The notes under the pieces are model-generated. The model was not told the DNA's origin. It did not search any database and was given only the letters and a program-made list of their open reading frames with translations. The position numbers were made by a program, and so were the translations under genes. From the NCBI GenBank assembly GCA_020726505.1, contig JAHLEZ010000015.1:1054001-1118000 (forward strand): DNA of 64,000 bases. Reading direction: 5' to 3'. Position 1 is the first letter of the stretch. Every line of letters begins with the position of its first letter. This stretch comes from Leptodontidium sp. MPI-SDFR-AT-0119 (lineage: Eukaryota; Ascomycota; Leotiomycetes; Helotiales; Leptodontidiaceae). This document shows positions 11,495-22,549 of the stretch, piece by piece.

Positions 11495-12321
11495 TCAACC
11501 CCCCCCTCCTTCCCTAACAACACCCTCAACCCACCTCTTAAAATCTCCAACGAACCCCTCAACTGCCTTCTGCATGCCCACCGGCTTAGCCAGCAGCGCA
11601 AGCAACCTCAGAGGGATCTCGGTGCTGACGAAGAGCGTTTTGCCCGGATGGAGAGTGCTGGCTTCGAAGCGGAACGTGTGGTCCCCTGATAGGATGTAGA
11701 AGATGTCCCCGCGCCAGCGGAATTCGGTTGGTGTGTTTGCCTGTGAGATGGCGAGTCAATAAGCGATTTTGTGGATGGGTGAGTTTGAGAGTGAGTAAGT
11801 GTTAGAGTGAGAGTGAGTGAGACCAGTGGTGATTTTAATGTGGATTTCTTCTGTCTTGTTGATGATGTTCTCGCTTGCTTTGATTACATCCCACGGTCCT
11901 CTAGCGAAAGCGGCCTGTCTTGAAAAGGGGAAGTCTATCTATCCCTAACAGAAGGAGAACTTCTTATGGAGCGAACTGTAACAAGTGATAAACATGAGAT
12001 GATTGAGTAAACTTACAAGTACAGTCACATTACTCGTAATCCCACCAAAGTTCACCGCCAGCTTCTCATTGACCTGAACGGGTCCATCGGGATGGGATGG
12101 TAAGCGTGTAATAGATTTAATCATATCGCTCTTGATCGCGGGCCAGTTCTTGAAGTCGAGGAACTATTTGTGCATACGTTAGTCAGGTGTAACTCTTTTT
12201 TCAAATTCTGCAAGCCCTTGCTTTCGCTTGGGGTGTTTATTTGATTTGGTATTTGGGAACATACGACATTACGAACTTCCTCTAGCGAGGCGTCGATTTC
12301 GACCTGTGCTGCGATAGGCAT
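11495..12321 (-). CDS. Small SRPBCC-fold (polyketide cyclase/dehydrase-like) protein, 149 residues
   Basis: Three exons on the minus strand: 12265-12321, 12017-12163 and 11495-11740, with all junctions in phase 0. The protein begins MPIAAQVEIDASLEEVRNVF and continues FLDFKNWPAIKSDMIKSI. This is the usual opening of the SRPBCC/START-like helix-grip fold: a first strand, then the alpha helix with a Trp-Pro in the xxFxxWPxW position. Later strands (ANTPTEFRWRGDIFYI, GDHTFRFEAS) and a long C-terminal helix (MQKAVEGFVGDFKRWVEG) fit the fold, which binds hydrophobic ligands in a central cavity. The ligand is unknown. The second intron is 276 nt, unusually long for this locus, and an extra exon inside it cannot be excluded. 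A second SRPBCC gene lies 4 kb away at 16289-16982. Confidence 0.72.
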
Positions 12322-13017
12322 ATTTGCCGTAATTAACTTCGATAGATCTTTCGTTCTCTTGCCATTATTAGTCGTTTCAAATCCCAGGACCGGTCGCGGT
12401 CGGTCAGTTACTGATACTTATATGTAAGATTACCTCTTCTTCATCTGTCCCCGACGCCGCATTGCTGAAGTGAGCGCGGTCTTAAATGGATCCCGATCGC
12501 TCTCAGAGACCAATCACAAAACAAAGTCATCTCATTTTATTTCGCGTCATGTCAGATCTTTCTCTTTTGTTGAACCTTAATTGGGACGTCTTCTTACGAT
12601 GGGGCTGTCATCATTGGAGCCTCTTGGACACTGGTCAGAGAGTGGGGCATAATCACAAGTTGTATTTGTAAGTTAGTAAGGGGAGAGGCGCATGTTTGTT
12701 GGATTTTTCTGCTTGAGGTTGCTTTTATGCCAGCTCTCTTGCTTGGCATATTATGTCGCATTTGTTGCATGCAATATTTGTGCTATCTAGGTAGATGAGC
12801 AAAGTTTCCTGTATGATCGACACATGCTCGTCCCGTCGCTCCATCGATGTAGATGCTCTCACGATATCATGAGTTCCCGGGCGCCAATCTAGCTGAGATC
12901 ATGAAATACGTGCTTGAGGGCCCTGTGACCGCCATCCCACACAAAATCAATAGTGTCATCACGACCACCTCTCCCCCATTGCTGAATAGGTACCAACAAT
13001 TGTAGCTGATCTGTTAT
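12322..13017. other. Intergenic, no gene seen
   Basis: This is the shared upstream region of the SRPBCC gene at 12321 (minus) and the 3' flank of the BTB gene ending at 13018. No open frame with coding character is present. Confidence 0.5.
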
Positions 13018-14052
13018 CTAAGCCGCCATAAAAAATTTATTCTCCGTGAAAGGATCCGTGAAAATGAACTCCGGTGCATTCTTCTTACTCAACTGCCTCT
13101 TTCTCTCGGATTTTCTATAGGACCGAAGCAGGTCTGAGCTGAAAGAGTCCAAGTCGTTCAATTCCTTGTCGAATCTGAATGGTTTGGTTGCCTTGTCGTG
13201 GGGGATCATGTCTTGCACGAACTCTCTGAAACAAGCATCTGCAAAGAGTCTGCGGACTGGATGAGTGAGGGAGAGCTCTGCCGCAAGTCGGATGTGTCCT
13301 GGCAGAAGGCCTCGTCGGTTTGGGGATGTGTGGATGGCTTGCTTGATACTGGCAACTACTGAGTCGAAGGGGCCGATCAGGTCGATCTTGTCGGCTAGTT
13401 TCAAGAACGCCAACAGGCGCGAGATTATCTGGGCTTTCTCGTTCGTTCCGAAGTCTGGGTAGAATTTGATCTCGATGTTCTCTTCTTCGGCCCAAGTTCT
13501 GAGATTCGCGTCAAGCTCGGTAGTAGCTACAGACGATTGGCGGGACTGAGCTGGCGTGCTGGTGTTGGCTTCGCTTGCAGTGCAATTGACAAGTAGGCTG
13601 GAATTCTGACTTATGTCTTGGCTGCTGTTGTTACTGGCGATGGTAGAAGAATCCTGGGCAATGACTTGACGGGCTGGCACGTTGATTTGGGAGAAGTAGA
13701 TCCACTGAACAGCCAACTGGAAAGTTTCGGCAGAGCAGTCCTGGAAGTCCATCTTTTTCTCTTCGCCTTCCTTGAAAGACCCATTGAAAGCGGAGTTGAA
13801 GAAAGACGAGTTATAGCATAGCAGATCCTTGGGCACCTTGAACTCGGTTCCATGGACCAGGATGGTGACAGGTGGGCTGTTCCAGAGAGCAGCATGTCTT
13901 GATAGTTCGAGTCAGAGTCAGGGAGTACGAGGAACGGCAAAGAATACTGACTTGAGGAATTGATCCGCTGGGAGATCTTTCAGCAGAGTTCTAGGCTCTG
14001 CAACTTTTTGGCGCTTCACGGGCGGCTCGCAGGTAGTATCTGAGGATGCCAT
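13018..14052 (-). CDS. BTB/POZ domain protein, 326 residues
   Basis: Two exons on the minus strand: 13952-14052 and 13018-13897, split by a 54-nt intron (GTCAGT to ATCAAG) that rebuilds a Lys codon. Residues 1-32 include a basic patch (PVKRQKV) that could be a nuclear signal. A BTB/POZ domain spans roughly residues 33-110, with SPPVTILVHGTEFKVPKDLL, YNSSFFNSAFNGSFKEG and FQLAVQWIY. A Ser/Asn/Thr-rich linker follows. A C-terminal part contains FLKLADKIDLIGPFDS and FRFDKELNDLDSFSSDLLR. BTB proteins of this short type are expanded in filamentous ascomycetes; they mediate protein-protein contacts, and their partners are mostly unknown. The same blocks occur in the broken gene at 1153-2596, so the two are paralogues and this is the intact one. 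Confidence 0.85.
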
Positions 14053-14938
14053 CTTGAATTACGTTGAAGTGATTCGAGATGAGGCAAGTGGTTGTTATTT
14101 CTGTTGAGGGGATTGGGCGGAAGAGGTGAGGTAGCTGTGCAGAAGTCAGATTGAATGTCTAAGAGAATTGAATGACATATGAAGGCGTACCTGATGGTGA
14201 GCTGCTCTGCTCCTCCAAGTAGGCAAAATGAAGATGAGATAATGCCAGAGTTGCAGACAAAGAGGGAGGCAAGAAGGGGAGATCCTGGAGTACTCAAGAT
14301 TAGGGCGACATATGAGAGGAGGGTTGAGGGAGCTGGTACTGTTATGTGTATGCGTTGGTGAGAGGAGTCGAGGCTAAGGGGGAGTGTCAAGGTCAGTGGT
14401 TGACCTTGGTGCGAGAGATGTCAAGTGTGGAAGAGAAAGTTGTTGCACTTCAGGAAATTTGCAAATGAAGCGTAGAATTTATGACGATTGTTGGCGTGTG
14501 GAGAGGAAAGAAGGGGAAAGAAAACAGTGCCAGGAGAGGAGTGTAACCAGGAGCGCTTGCTTCTTGAAAAATCAAGACAATTTTGAAATTGGAATCAACA
14601 TGCTGTCTATCATAATTCAAGTCAAAACGCATTAGGAAATTGTCTCCCTCCATCGTCAATACTGTTTAAAGTCTCCAGCCTGACACCTGGTTCAGGGTTG
14701 AGCAATTTTTAAGAGCTGCAGATAGAGGCAAACAATACCTCCCTTTAGCGAGGTCCGACACATTCAGGGGCCTGGAAAGACTCATGGTTTTTTCTTGATC
14801 GTACCCAAATTAAAGAGGGATGCATAATTTTCAAGGAAATATCGAAAATCCTCCGCCCTCATAAGAATCATCTCCACCGTGAGAAAGTGTACAGCCTGAA
14901 TATCCTACAAACACTCATCCGCCTCTAACACTAGTAGC
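14053..14938. other. Intergenic, no gene seen
   Basis: This is the promoter side of the BTB gene and the 3' flank of the Shr3-like gene, both on the minus strand. Short open frames on either strand show no domain. A CT-rich minus strand near 14200-14390 suits a fungal promoter or leader. Confidence 0.45.
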
Positions 14939-15655
14939 TCATTGCTTCTTCTTGGATGCCGATCTCGTAACATGGCTCCCAGTCTTAGGGCTCTTTGTAG
15001 CAGCCTTCTCCTCCTGCTCCTTCTCGTATTTGATGGCCTCATCAAGATCCTTGCGCTCAGCATACCACTGACCAGCTTGTAGAACCAGGACCCCGACCAA
15101 AACAAGTGCCAAAATAGTGTTGCTGGCAGCCAAAACCCGCAAGCTGTCCTCTCTTCCGATCGCGATCTCCGTGTCTCCTTCAGGCACACCATAGACGCCC
15201 ATGGTCACAATTCGAAGACCCTTGACAATGTTTGTAATGTAAACGACGACAGCGATAAGGTATAGAACGAGGGATGCGCCATCGAAAAGGAGATTGGCCT
15301 CGGAAGGCTTGAAGAGCTTAATGAAGAAGCCGACGAAGCCGACGGTGATTGCAATGTGGAGAATCCGGGCAATTATCGGGGGAGACGCGTGGAGGAACTT
15401 GAGATGGATTTCCAATTGATCGTAGTACGCGGCAGGTGTAGCCTCAGAGGTCCAGAGGAGAGGATAGTCGTAAGGGAAAGAGGAGAAGAGCATGCCTAGG
15501 AAGAAGCATACCGCTGCGAACTGTCAGTAATGAATGAAGTGACGGGGTTGAGTACACCTACGGCCAATGATCATGAAAGTCGCAAACGAGCTGGAGCCGC
15601 CTTCTCCTCTTGGCTTCTCATAGGTCTTGAAGATCGAGACTTTGCTTGGATCCAT
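14939..15655 (-). CDS. SHR3: Shr3-type ER packaging chaperone for amino acid permeases, 222 residues
   Basis: Two exons on the minus strand: 15562-15655 and 14939-15513. The short intron starts GTAGGT and must end at GTTCGCAG to keep the frame into the hydrophobic FFLGMLFSSFPYDYPLLW segment. Four membrane segments are visible at about residues 25-44, 78-98, 109-128 and 158-178, followed by a charged lysine-rich cytoplasmic tail ending SASKKKQ. The FPYDYPLLW motif after the first membrane segment, and DGASLVLYL with VVYITNIVKGL in the third, are typical of the Shr3/Psh3 family. These ER membrane proteins keep amino acid permeases folded until they are loaded into COPII vesicles. Length and topology match the family. 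The terminal lysines could act as an ER-retrieval signal, which is inference. Confidence 0.88.
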
Positions 15656-16288
15656 CTTGACTTGTTTTGCTGTGCTTGTCCTTCGGATGCGCTCGAGATG
15701 CGTAGGTGGGCTGTCGTGTCGCGGAGGTGGGGGTTTGACGGTGAGGAGATATAATCGAAAGGAGACAGTCTTTGCTCGAGCGTATTATGGAGGAGGATCG
15801 CAGAGCACTTGTGGCAGGACTGCGATTGTTGCGCTTGTTGTGGAAACGGTTGCGCAGAAAGTAGATGGGAGAGGGGAGGGAATAGCTTCACTTCGAAATT
15901 GACGTTGGCCAGGACTTCATTCAGATCCATCTCGCTAGCGGTTGCCAGGTAGCCCCGTCCGGTGCGCGCGAGAGTTGGGGCCCAAGCCAGGCTCAGATAG
16001 GAAGGTGTCTGGTTCGACGCCTCATCTCGTCTCTTCTCGCTTTTCTCGTTCCGCAAAGTTTATTTTGTCGGAAAAGGCTTGATTTCATTGCATGTACTCC
16101 GTACAAATTGTATGGCGGTACCACAGTAATTTAGTGCGAGACATATTTATCTAGCCTTGCCTTGCCAGGTTAGGACCAGAACAGACATTTCTATATATTC
16201 GGCACATTCGGCCAATATTTCTAGGATCGTTTTCGCTGTTGACTTATCCGCACCTCAATTTTGTCACTTTGTCTGATATATTCCTATC
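15656..16288. promoter_or_regulatory. Divergent promoter region between SHR3-like and SRPBCC genes
   Basis: This 633-nt gap separates two gene starts facing away from each other (15655 minus and 16289 plus). No other gene is visible. It therefore must hold both promoters. I could not pick out specific factor sites with confidence. Confidence 0.5.
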
Positions 16289-16982
16289 ATGGCCAGTACT
16301 GCCATCTATTCGGTTGCGGGTATATCTTTTGTTCTGGTCACTCTTCTCTTCTATTTTGCGACGAAGAGTAGCTGTGGAGAAAAGAGCAAGTCGATAGTCA
16401 CGAAGACTTCCACAGAGAGGAAACCAATAGTCAGCTCTTTTGTATCGACGAAGATCAAAGAGACAGCTGATGAGGTATTTTCTGCTATTCTGGACTACGA
16501 ATCGTATCCTATTTGGTCTCCGTCTACTGAATATAAGTGGAAGGATACCGATGCTGAAGGTGTCCCCGTGGTTGGGAGTACAGGCACTTTCAAGGTAAGA
16601 GATGTTGTGGATGTCTATTCTTTCACTGTCCCAGTTGAAACTCAGCATATGAGCTGACCATCTTCAGGTGACTGTCGATTTTGCCACAAGAATTGTTCCT
16701 ATTCAAATGAAGGTACTGGACCGGAAGAACCGATTGGTTTCTGAGGAGAGCATTTTGTACCCGAATTGGCTTCTGACATCAGAACGAGTTCAGGAAGTCG
16801 TCCCACTCGATGGGGAGCCAGGATTTTGTGAATACCGCACTCAGCACAACCTATACGGCTTGGCGTCATATTACCTACTCCTGACTTCCAAAGAGGACTT
16901 AGTAGAACTCCAAGAGCAGTATGCAAGCGATCTCAAGTTTCTCGTCGAAGGGAAGATCCGTTTCAAGAGGGCCAAGAGATGA
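16289..16982 (+). CDS. SRPBCC-fold protein with an N-terminal membrane anchor, 206 residues
   Basis: Two exons: 16289-16594 and 16668-16982, joined in phase 0 over a 73-nt intron (GTAAGA to CTTCAG). Residues 5-25 (IYSVAGISFVLVTLLFYFAT) form a single hydrophobic segment that could anchor the protein or act as a signal anchor. The rest resembles a START/SRPBCC lipid-binding fold: an opening with ETADEVFSAILDYESYPIW, a beta-rich middle with VDFATRIVPIQMKVLDRK and a C-terminal helix (LVELQEQYASDLKFLVEG). The YPIWSP motif matches the conserved W-P turn of the family. Ligand and function are unknown. It differs in size and anchoring from the other SRPBCC gene at 11495-12321, so any common origin would be old. 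Confidence 0.75.
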
Positions 16983-17389
16983 TGAGCACCTCGATTCACC
17001 AAATGCTGTCATTGCACCATGTGTATAGACAAAGCTTATTTTCAATTTGCACCATCTATACATGAGCAACGACCTGCGCTTCTCTCTAAGCCCGGTTTCA
17101 GAAGGATCCAGAACTCCCTCCCTGAATCCGGCGGTCCCGACATCCTACGGTCCTCCTCCAACCCCGACACGTGACTGAGATTTGCTTTCAACCACAACAT
17201 TCCCGGCAACAACAGCACGAAAACGGTATATCGAAAGTCGGCACCACATACCCAGACATACAACGATGCATTTGCTCCTGTACTCCGTTATTCGTTATTC
17301 GGTACGGATCCCGCGAAACTTCACACCGTAAACACGGCAACGACGCCCCCCCCGTTCTTAGCGCACCTCTCACTCCGTACACAGCTCCG
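16983..17389. other. Intergenic, no gene seen
   Basis: The 3' flank of the SRPBCC gene and the upstream side of the GFA-type gene remnant. No coding frame is supported. Confidence 0.45.
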
Positions 17390-17874
17390 ACCGCGACATT
17401 CAAAGGCTACTGTCTTGCGGACAGCTCCAATGAAGAGCCACTACGCCAGAGAGAGCCACAAATCTTGAGTCTTGCTGCTGTCTCAACTGTCAGCACCAGA
17501 CTGGAAGGGACAGATGTAAGATCCTATGATGTTCCATCCCCTCAGCGCTCCACCCCAATTTTCATCCTCCTTCACATTCCTCGCCCTGCACAATAAACCT
17601 CAAAACTTACTAACAAACCCCAGCCCTCCACATCAAGGTCTCCAAGAAAGACATCACAGTCTCCGGCCCTACAAAGCAGTACAGAGGCACCGGCACCATC
17701 ACCACAGCCACATCAGCATTGAGCCGTGGTTTCGCAGTCTGGCGACATTTCTGCAACAACTACTGATCAGCGTTCACTCATGAGGTAGAAGCGTACTCGA
17801 GAGCGGACAATGATCCAATTTATATACATGTCGGGACGTTCGATGATGCTTCGAAGACGAAAATCTCGCTTCCG
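17390..17874 (+). pseudogene. Decayed GFA/CENP-V-type (Mss4-fold, zinc-binding) gene
   Basis: Fragments of a GFA-family enzyme can be read in order. Near 17396 is TFKGYCL, the start of the CxC zinc motif. One base later, in the shifted frame, comes a run up to CCCLNCQHQTGRDR near 17470-17515, the CxxC block. After an intron (17516-17623, with an ACTAAC branch site and CCCAG end) comes LHIKVSKKDITVSGPTKQY, then AVWRHFCNNY, then a TGA, then EVEAYSRADNDPIYIHVG and TFDDASKTK. Family members have an intact C-x-N-C-G motif where this copy reads CNNY-stop, so a zinc ligand and the following Gly are lost. A second TGA lies shortly after the frameshift near 17405. One frameshift and two nonsense changes make this a pseudogene. 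The intended substrate cannot be told, since GFA-like enzymes cover glutathione adducts and more. Confidence 0.7.
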
Positions 17875-18806
17875 GTATGTAGTTTATTGCGTTTTCTTAT
17901 TTGCTGAGCTCGGGAAAGAAGGAACAGGGATTCTAGGTATATAGTGATCAGAGCTAATGTAGAAGCAGGTAATTGAACAGCAGACGAGATCTAAGATTAA
18001 GCAAGGGATTGGTTGTATTGGTGCTTGATGGCAAGGAGACGGAGAGTTATGATGTGGGGGCGCCAAAGAAGTGAGGCTTGCTGGTTGGTGGGTAGGTAGG
18101 TAGGCGGTGTTGGTTCGAGACACTGGGAATTGATATGGAAGTCATTGGTTAGTGATTGGTCAATTACGCTTTAGCATTGCATGGAGAGAGTCTCTGACTT
18201 CGCGTTCAATTTGGTAAATACATTGAGACTTTTGCTTGCTCTCTGCTTGAAGCCCCTTTCCCGTTCCTTTGCTTCATTAGTTGTATGCCTGCCTTGCTCT
18301 AGCGATTATATTTGTGCCGTTTCTTGTGACTTTCTGTGCGTGCCCACAGCAAGTTTGACTCTTCCCTCCAAAGTTACGAGGTGCCGTATCTATCCTTACC
18401 CGTGGCCAGCAATGTTTACAAACTACTCCAACAAAAGAGCTAGCGAAATCACCCTCGGACGATGAATTTACATTCAGACTTCCACATCTCAGATATACAT
18501 CAAGTCATTGGTCATTGGAATCGAGAAGTCTGGTAAGCAATTGATTTCATTCCTACTCTGCAAGAGCCTTCAAGAAATGTCAAATCCCTCTCGCGAGTCG
18601 CGACGTATTTGCCATCCCGTTTGCAATGCAATGCACAGAATACAGAAAATCAAAAGATCGCACCACATGCAATCAGTGTAACGCCAGCCAGTCAGTCCAT
18701 CCATCCACGCCTTATGTCCGTTTTGCATTTATAGGTTGCCACCGAGTGTCTGCCCTCAAAACCGAAGAAGAAAGTGAAGAGAGCAGCCAATCTCGCAATC
18801 GATCAA
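17875..18806. other. Intergenic, no gene seen
   Basis: Probable degraded 3' part of the GFA-type gene plus the 3' flank of the minus-strand 2EXR gene. A GGTA tetranucleotide tract lies near 18090. No open frame with coding character is present. Confidence 0.45.
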
Positions 18807-20699
18807 TCAATGCGCGAAATTAGCATCGAACTCCATACGATCACCCTTCTCTGGAACGTAGACGAGGAGTCTCGAGCCAGGGAGGTCCTTCTTGCCGAGT
18901 TCCTTGCGGATGGTGACCATCCCGTCCTCCAACATCATCTCGAAGAAGCCCATCTGCGAACGGCTCAAGGTAAGACCATCGGAGTCGCGAACGGTGATGG
19001 CGCGCCAGTGCTTGAACGAGTACTTGTGGCTAGCGGGGTCGATCTTGTGGTCGCCTGGGACGTAGAAGTCGAGGGAGCGGAGGTTGGGGAAGCGGCGGAC
19101 GGTGGTGCGGACGTAGAGGGAGGTGAGGAGAGCCTTGGCGTTCTTGCTTGCCCATTCGGTGTGCTCGTCCGGGTTGATACATGGTGGGATGGTGAGGTTC
19201 AGGACCAGGTTTTCGATCTTCTTGAATATCGCGGGGAGCTTGCCGGGGGTTGGGAAGGCACCTGGAGTCTCGTACGAGGTTTGGAGGGCTCGGACTCGCT
19301 TCTCACGCTCGAGTCTGGAGAGGCAACCGTTCTTGACACAGGTGACTGATGCTTCTTCGGCAAGAGAGAAGGTTGGGTAGTGGTATTGAGACGCGTCTCC
19401 AATCTGCAACCTGTAGTATCATGAGTCAGCTATCATCCAACAAAAGCAAGATTACTACTCGAGTTTCAGATATACATACTTGAACATAGCGGCAGTGAGG
19501 TTAACGTAGAACTTGTGCTTTCCAGCAAGACCTGGGAGGATCTCTCGTTCAGGCTCGGCTGGGAGGAAGGGATGAGTCGGAGCTGGTGCATCACAGTAGC
19601 CAACAACGTTACCACCAACGACTGGAATGGCACCGAAGAGAATGACATCGGTTGGGTCCTTCTTGGGTTGATGTGGTGTTCCATCTGCATCGAGTCCCCT
19701 TGCACCGCGTCTGCGGCTTCTACTGCCTGCATTGCCTGCATTGCCAGTATTGCCTCCGTGACCTCCATTTCCTACATTACCAGCGTTGCCAGGATTGCCA
19801 GGATTACCAGCGTTACCAGCGTTGCCTCCAGGTGGTCCGGATGGTCCAGCATGTGCCGTGGCTGGTGCTGGGTTGGGAACGGTGACGGTGTTTGCATTGT
19901 TTCCACCAAGAACGTGTCCAGGGCCAAACTGTCCGAATCCACCACCACCACCATGATTAGTAGCTCCAGCTCCAGCAGCAGCTGGAATATTGAACCAACC
20001 AGCAGGAGCGGGAGCAGGACCATAAACTTGACCATGATTAGTAGCTCCAGCTCCAGCAGCAGCTGGAATATTGAACCAACCAGCAGGAGCGGGAGCAGGA
20101 CCATAAACTTGACCATGATTAGCAGCTCCGGCTCCCATGTTAAGCCAGGTAACTGGAGCAACAGGAACGTTCTGACCGAATTGAGGGGCGAATCCAGCGG
20201 GACCAGGAGCAAAGCCAGGAGCAAGAGCAGGAGCATGAGGAATAACCTGCGCGGGAGGGAACGGACCGGGAGCAGGAATCAGGACCTCGCGATCAAAGAC
20301 ATCAAAGCTCTCCAGAACCTCAAAGTATCTCAAGCCAATAGCTCTCGCACCCGACGTCGCGTGCAAGAAGTACGGAAACTTGGGGAGCTTGCCGGCCATC
20401 TTGACGGTGTGGTTCTCGACGATGATGTGGATGGTGGCCGAGCTCTGGAAGGACACCATCTCCCAGACATCGTCCTGGATCTCGGCGGGAAGGTTGGAGA
20501 AGATGTAGAAGTCGACGAGGGGCTTGCCAGGACGGTTGAGAGATGGGGAGGAGGGAGTGCCTGCGGAGGTGGCTTTCTTGGCCTTGGAGAAGGGGTCTTG
20601 GGGGAACTTGTACCTGGATTTGCGCTCTGGCTTGGAGGCCATCTCCTTGAGAGCCCTGCGGCCCTTGGGAGTCATTGGGGCTTGAGTTGGAGTACTCAT
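18807..20699 (-). CDS. 2EXR-type protein with Gly/Pro/Asn-rich tandem repeats, 607 residues
   Basis: Two exons on the minus strand: 19480-20699 and 18807-19410, joined so that a Lys codon is rebuilt (AAMF-K-LQIGDAS). After a basic N-terminus (residues 1-60), a 2EXR-like motif begins at about residue 62 (DFYIFSNLPAEIQDDVWEM) and runs to about 150. The middle is low complexity. It has Pro/Ala/Gly stretches, two 27-residue repeats containing QVYGPAPAPAGWFNI (see the repeat entry), and a collagen-like run of GN/PGN triplets (GNPGNPGNAGNVGNGG). A globular C-terminal region follows, with TIPPCINPDEHTEW, RRFPNLRSLDFYVPGDHKI and LLVYVPEKGDRMEF. 2EXR proteins are fungus-specific, abundant in Helotiales and functionally uncharacterised. 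A long plus-strand open frame opposite this gene is a shadow. Confidence 0.78.
19951..20121 (-). repeat. 81-bp in-frame tandem repeat within the 2EXR gene
   Basis: Two near-identical 81-bp units start at 19951 and 20032, and the beginning of a third diverged unit starts at 20113. Each unit encodes 27 residues, including NHGQVYGPAPAPAGWFNI and an Ala/Gly-rich end. Because 81 is a multiple of three, gain or loss of units keeps the reading frame. The high identity between units suggests recent duplication or gene conversion. Confidence 0.9.
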
Positions 20700-22549
20700 C
20701 GTAGTTGTTGGTTGTTGTTGTGGTGGTGGTTGTCGTTGTGATTTTCAACAGCGGGACTGCGAGGAGGTGAAAAGGACGCGGTTCTACGCTAGCCTCGTTT
20801 GGAGTGCACCCAACCAAAGGAGAACTCGTCCGCTAGGCTCACTTTGGTCCTCTCGTGATTATTGCGCAATATTGGAGAGCTGCCTCGATTAACGAATGCA
20901 GGAATGTGGTTTTGGGGTTTTGTTGTGTTGTGCACAATCCAGATGATGTTTTTCGCTTCGAGCACTTAGTGAATTCGAAAAGGGTTTAGCACCAGCGCCC
21001 CCACTCGAATTAGGCGAAGACAACTTAGCAGCTGGATTCGGAGTTTGCAATGTCTTAAATGATCTTGGGACATTCAGAATTGGGATTATGGCCTTCCCCT
21101 GATAGTTGCTAGTAAACTGGACTGGAAGGGCCTGGACAGGGTTTAGCACCAGGAGCTCTTGAGTCGCTCCCACTCCAATTAGGTGAAGAAAGACAACTTT
21201 CATAGGATGTTGGTGGGCAATTCAATTTGTTGCTTTAGCAATCGGAGTCGATGTCTCAAAAAGACCCCGGGATATTCGGAATTGGATTTATGGCCTTTCT
21301 CTGATAGTTTGCTAGTAAACTGGACTAGACAAGCCTAAACAGGACAGGAGCGTAATTCAATGACGTAGGTACAATCTACTCCCCAGCAGAATAACCTATC
21401 TATCTATCTGACAGTCAGTTAATTAATATGTTTGCAGCAGAAGCAGTTTTCGATTGCTCACCTGTAATTTGCCTGTTTGCAGTAACGTCGAAGTTGGGAC
21501 AGTGCTTTCTGATACCTGGGATTTTCTTAACGATGGCTGAATCGAATCCCCCCAAAATGTGCAATGAGAGAGGATGGTGGTGATTAACGCCTTAGCTCCG
21601 GGACTTGAGCAAGTACCGTTGTTGTCTGGATCGTGTCTAGCAGGTAGTCTTGAAAAGTAACCGAACCCACAAGACACATATGACCGAGGTCGTTATATTT
21701 CAACAATGTGAGTACTGAGTCGACCCGGGGATGTTCTCTGGGTATTCTGCGGTTGGGATTGGGATTGTGGGTATCCTATTTGCTGTTATTTAGGTACGCA
21801 GCCTTGCGCAAACGGAGGAAGGAAGGAGGGACTCACAGGCAGACAGAGAGGCAGACAGACAGGTCTCTTCTCAGCCCACATCAACCAACGTCTGAAACAC
21901 GCATATTCTCCTCTTAATCTCGAATTTTTCGTCAAAGAAAGTACAAATGAATGTTCAATGAGTCAAGCTTTTGCATTTTGGTGTTGGGCTGGTGGCGTCC
22001 TGCACCAAGGCATACTTTTGAACAAGGCTGGCTACGTGTATTGTCAGACTGAATGTCTCAGCTTGGTGAGCCACGTTTGGAAGACAAGGCTCTACGCGAT
22101 CGATTGTTTCATAGCGGGGCACATTGAGCCATTGACATCTTTGTGGCTTTTAGGTAGTAGGTACCACATTTGAAGGGAACTGGTTCAAATTAACCATCAA
22201 GCCGTCATTTGAATTTGGGGAAACGATTGCTGGTAATCCAATACAAGTCCTACAGAGCACACACAGAGGACACAAAGACGCGGTACTATGCATGAAACTA
22301 GAGAAGAGAAGGAACATTGCATGATTGAAGAAGAGAATTATATTTGAAAGGTTTATATGCAGGGTATTGAAATGAACAAACTGGTATATTCCCAACCCAA
22401 CTCCAACTCCACGCAAAAAGCCCCCCCAAAAAATCCCAATAACTCCACATCTAGGATATTTTGAAAACTCCCGCATCGTATTCCCTGTCATGCCCCAAAC
22501 GCCTCGCAAATTTACTTGGTACCGCATCATATCACTAAATAAACTTTCA
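20700..22549. other. Intergenic, 1.85 kb, containing a diverged duplication
   Basis: The first part is the promoter of the minus-strand 2EXR gene, with AAC/CAA-rich bases just upstream of its ATG. At 20981-21348 there is a diverged direct duplication (separate entry). No coding gene is supported; the short open frames at 21423-21677 and 21958-22173 have no domain. Confidence 0.5.
20981..21348. repeat. Diverged direct tandem duplication, units of about 160-210 bp
   Basis: Copy 1 runs from about 20981 to 21138 and copy 2 from about 21139 to 21348. Shared blocks occur in the same order: GGTTTAGCACCAG, CCACTC(G/C)AATTAGG, GAAGACAACTT or GAAAGACAACTT, GA(C/T)ATTC(A/G)GAATTGG, TTATGGCCTT and GCTAGTAAACTGGACT. 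The copies differ by many substitutions and by an insertion of about 50 bp in copy 2. I recognise no transposon. It may be a solo repeat, a relic of a mobile element or a duplicated regulatory segment. Confidence 0.75.

Noticed and set aside
19515..20741. 408-codon plus-strand open frame
   Set aside because: It lies exactly opposite the two-exon 2EXR gene. Its Ser/Arg/Val/Ile-rich sequence and repeats are the antisense of the Gly/Pro/Asn-rich tract. The minus strand has the domain, splice continuity and sensible start.
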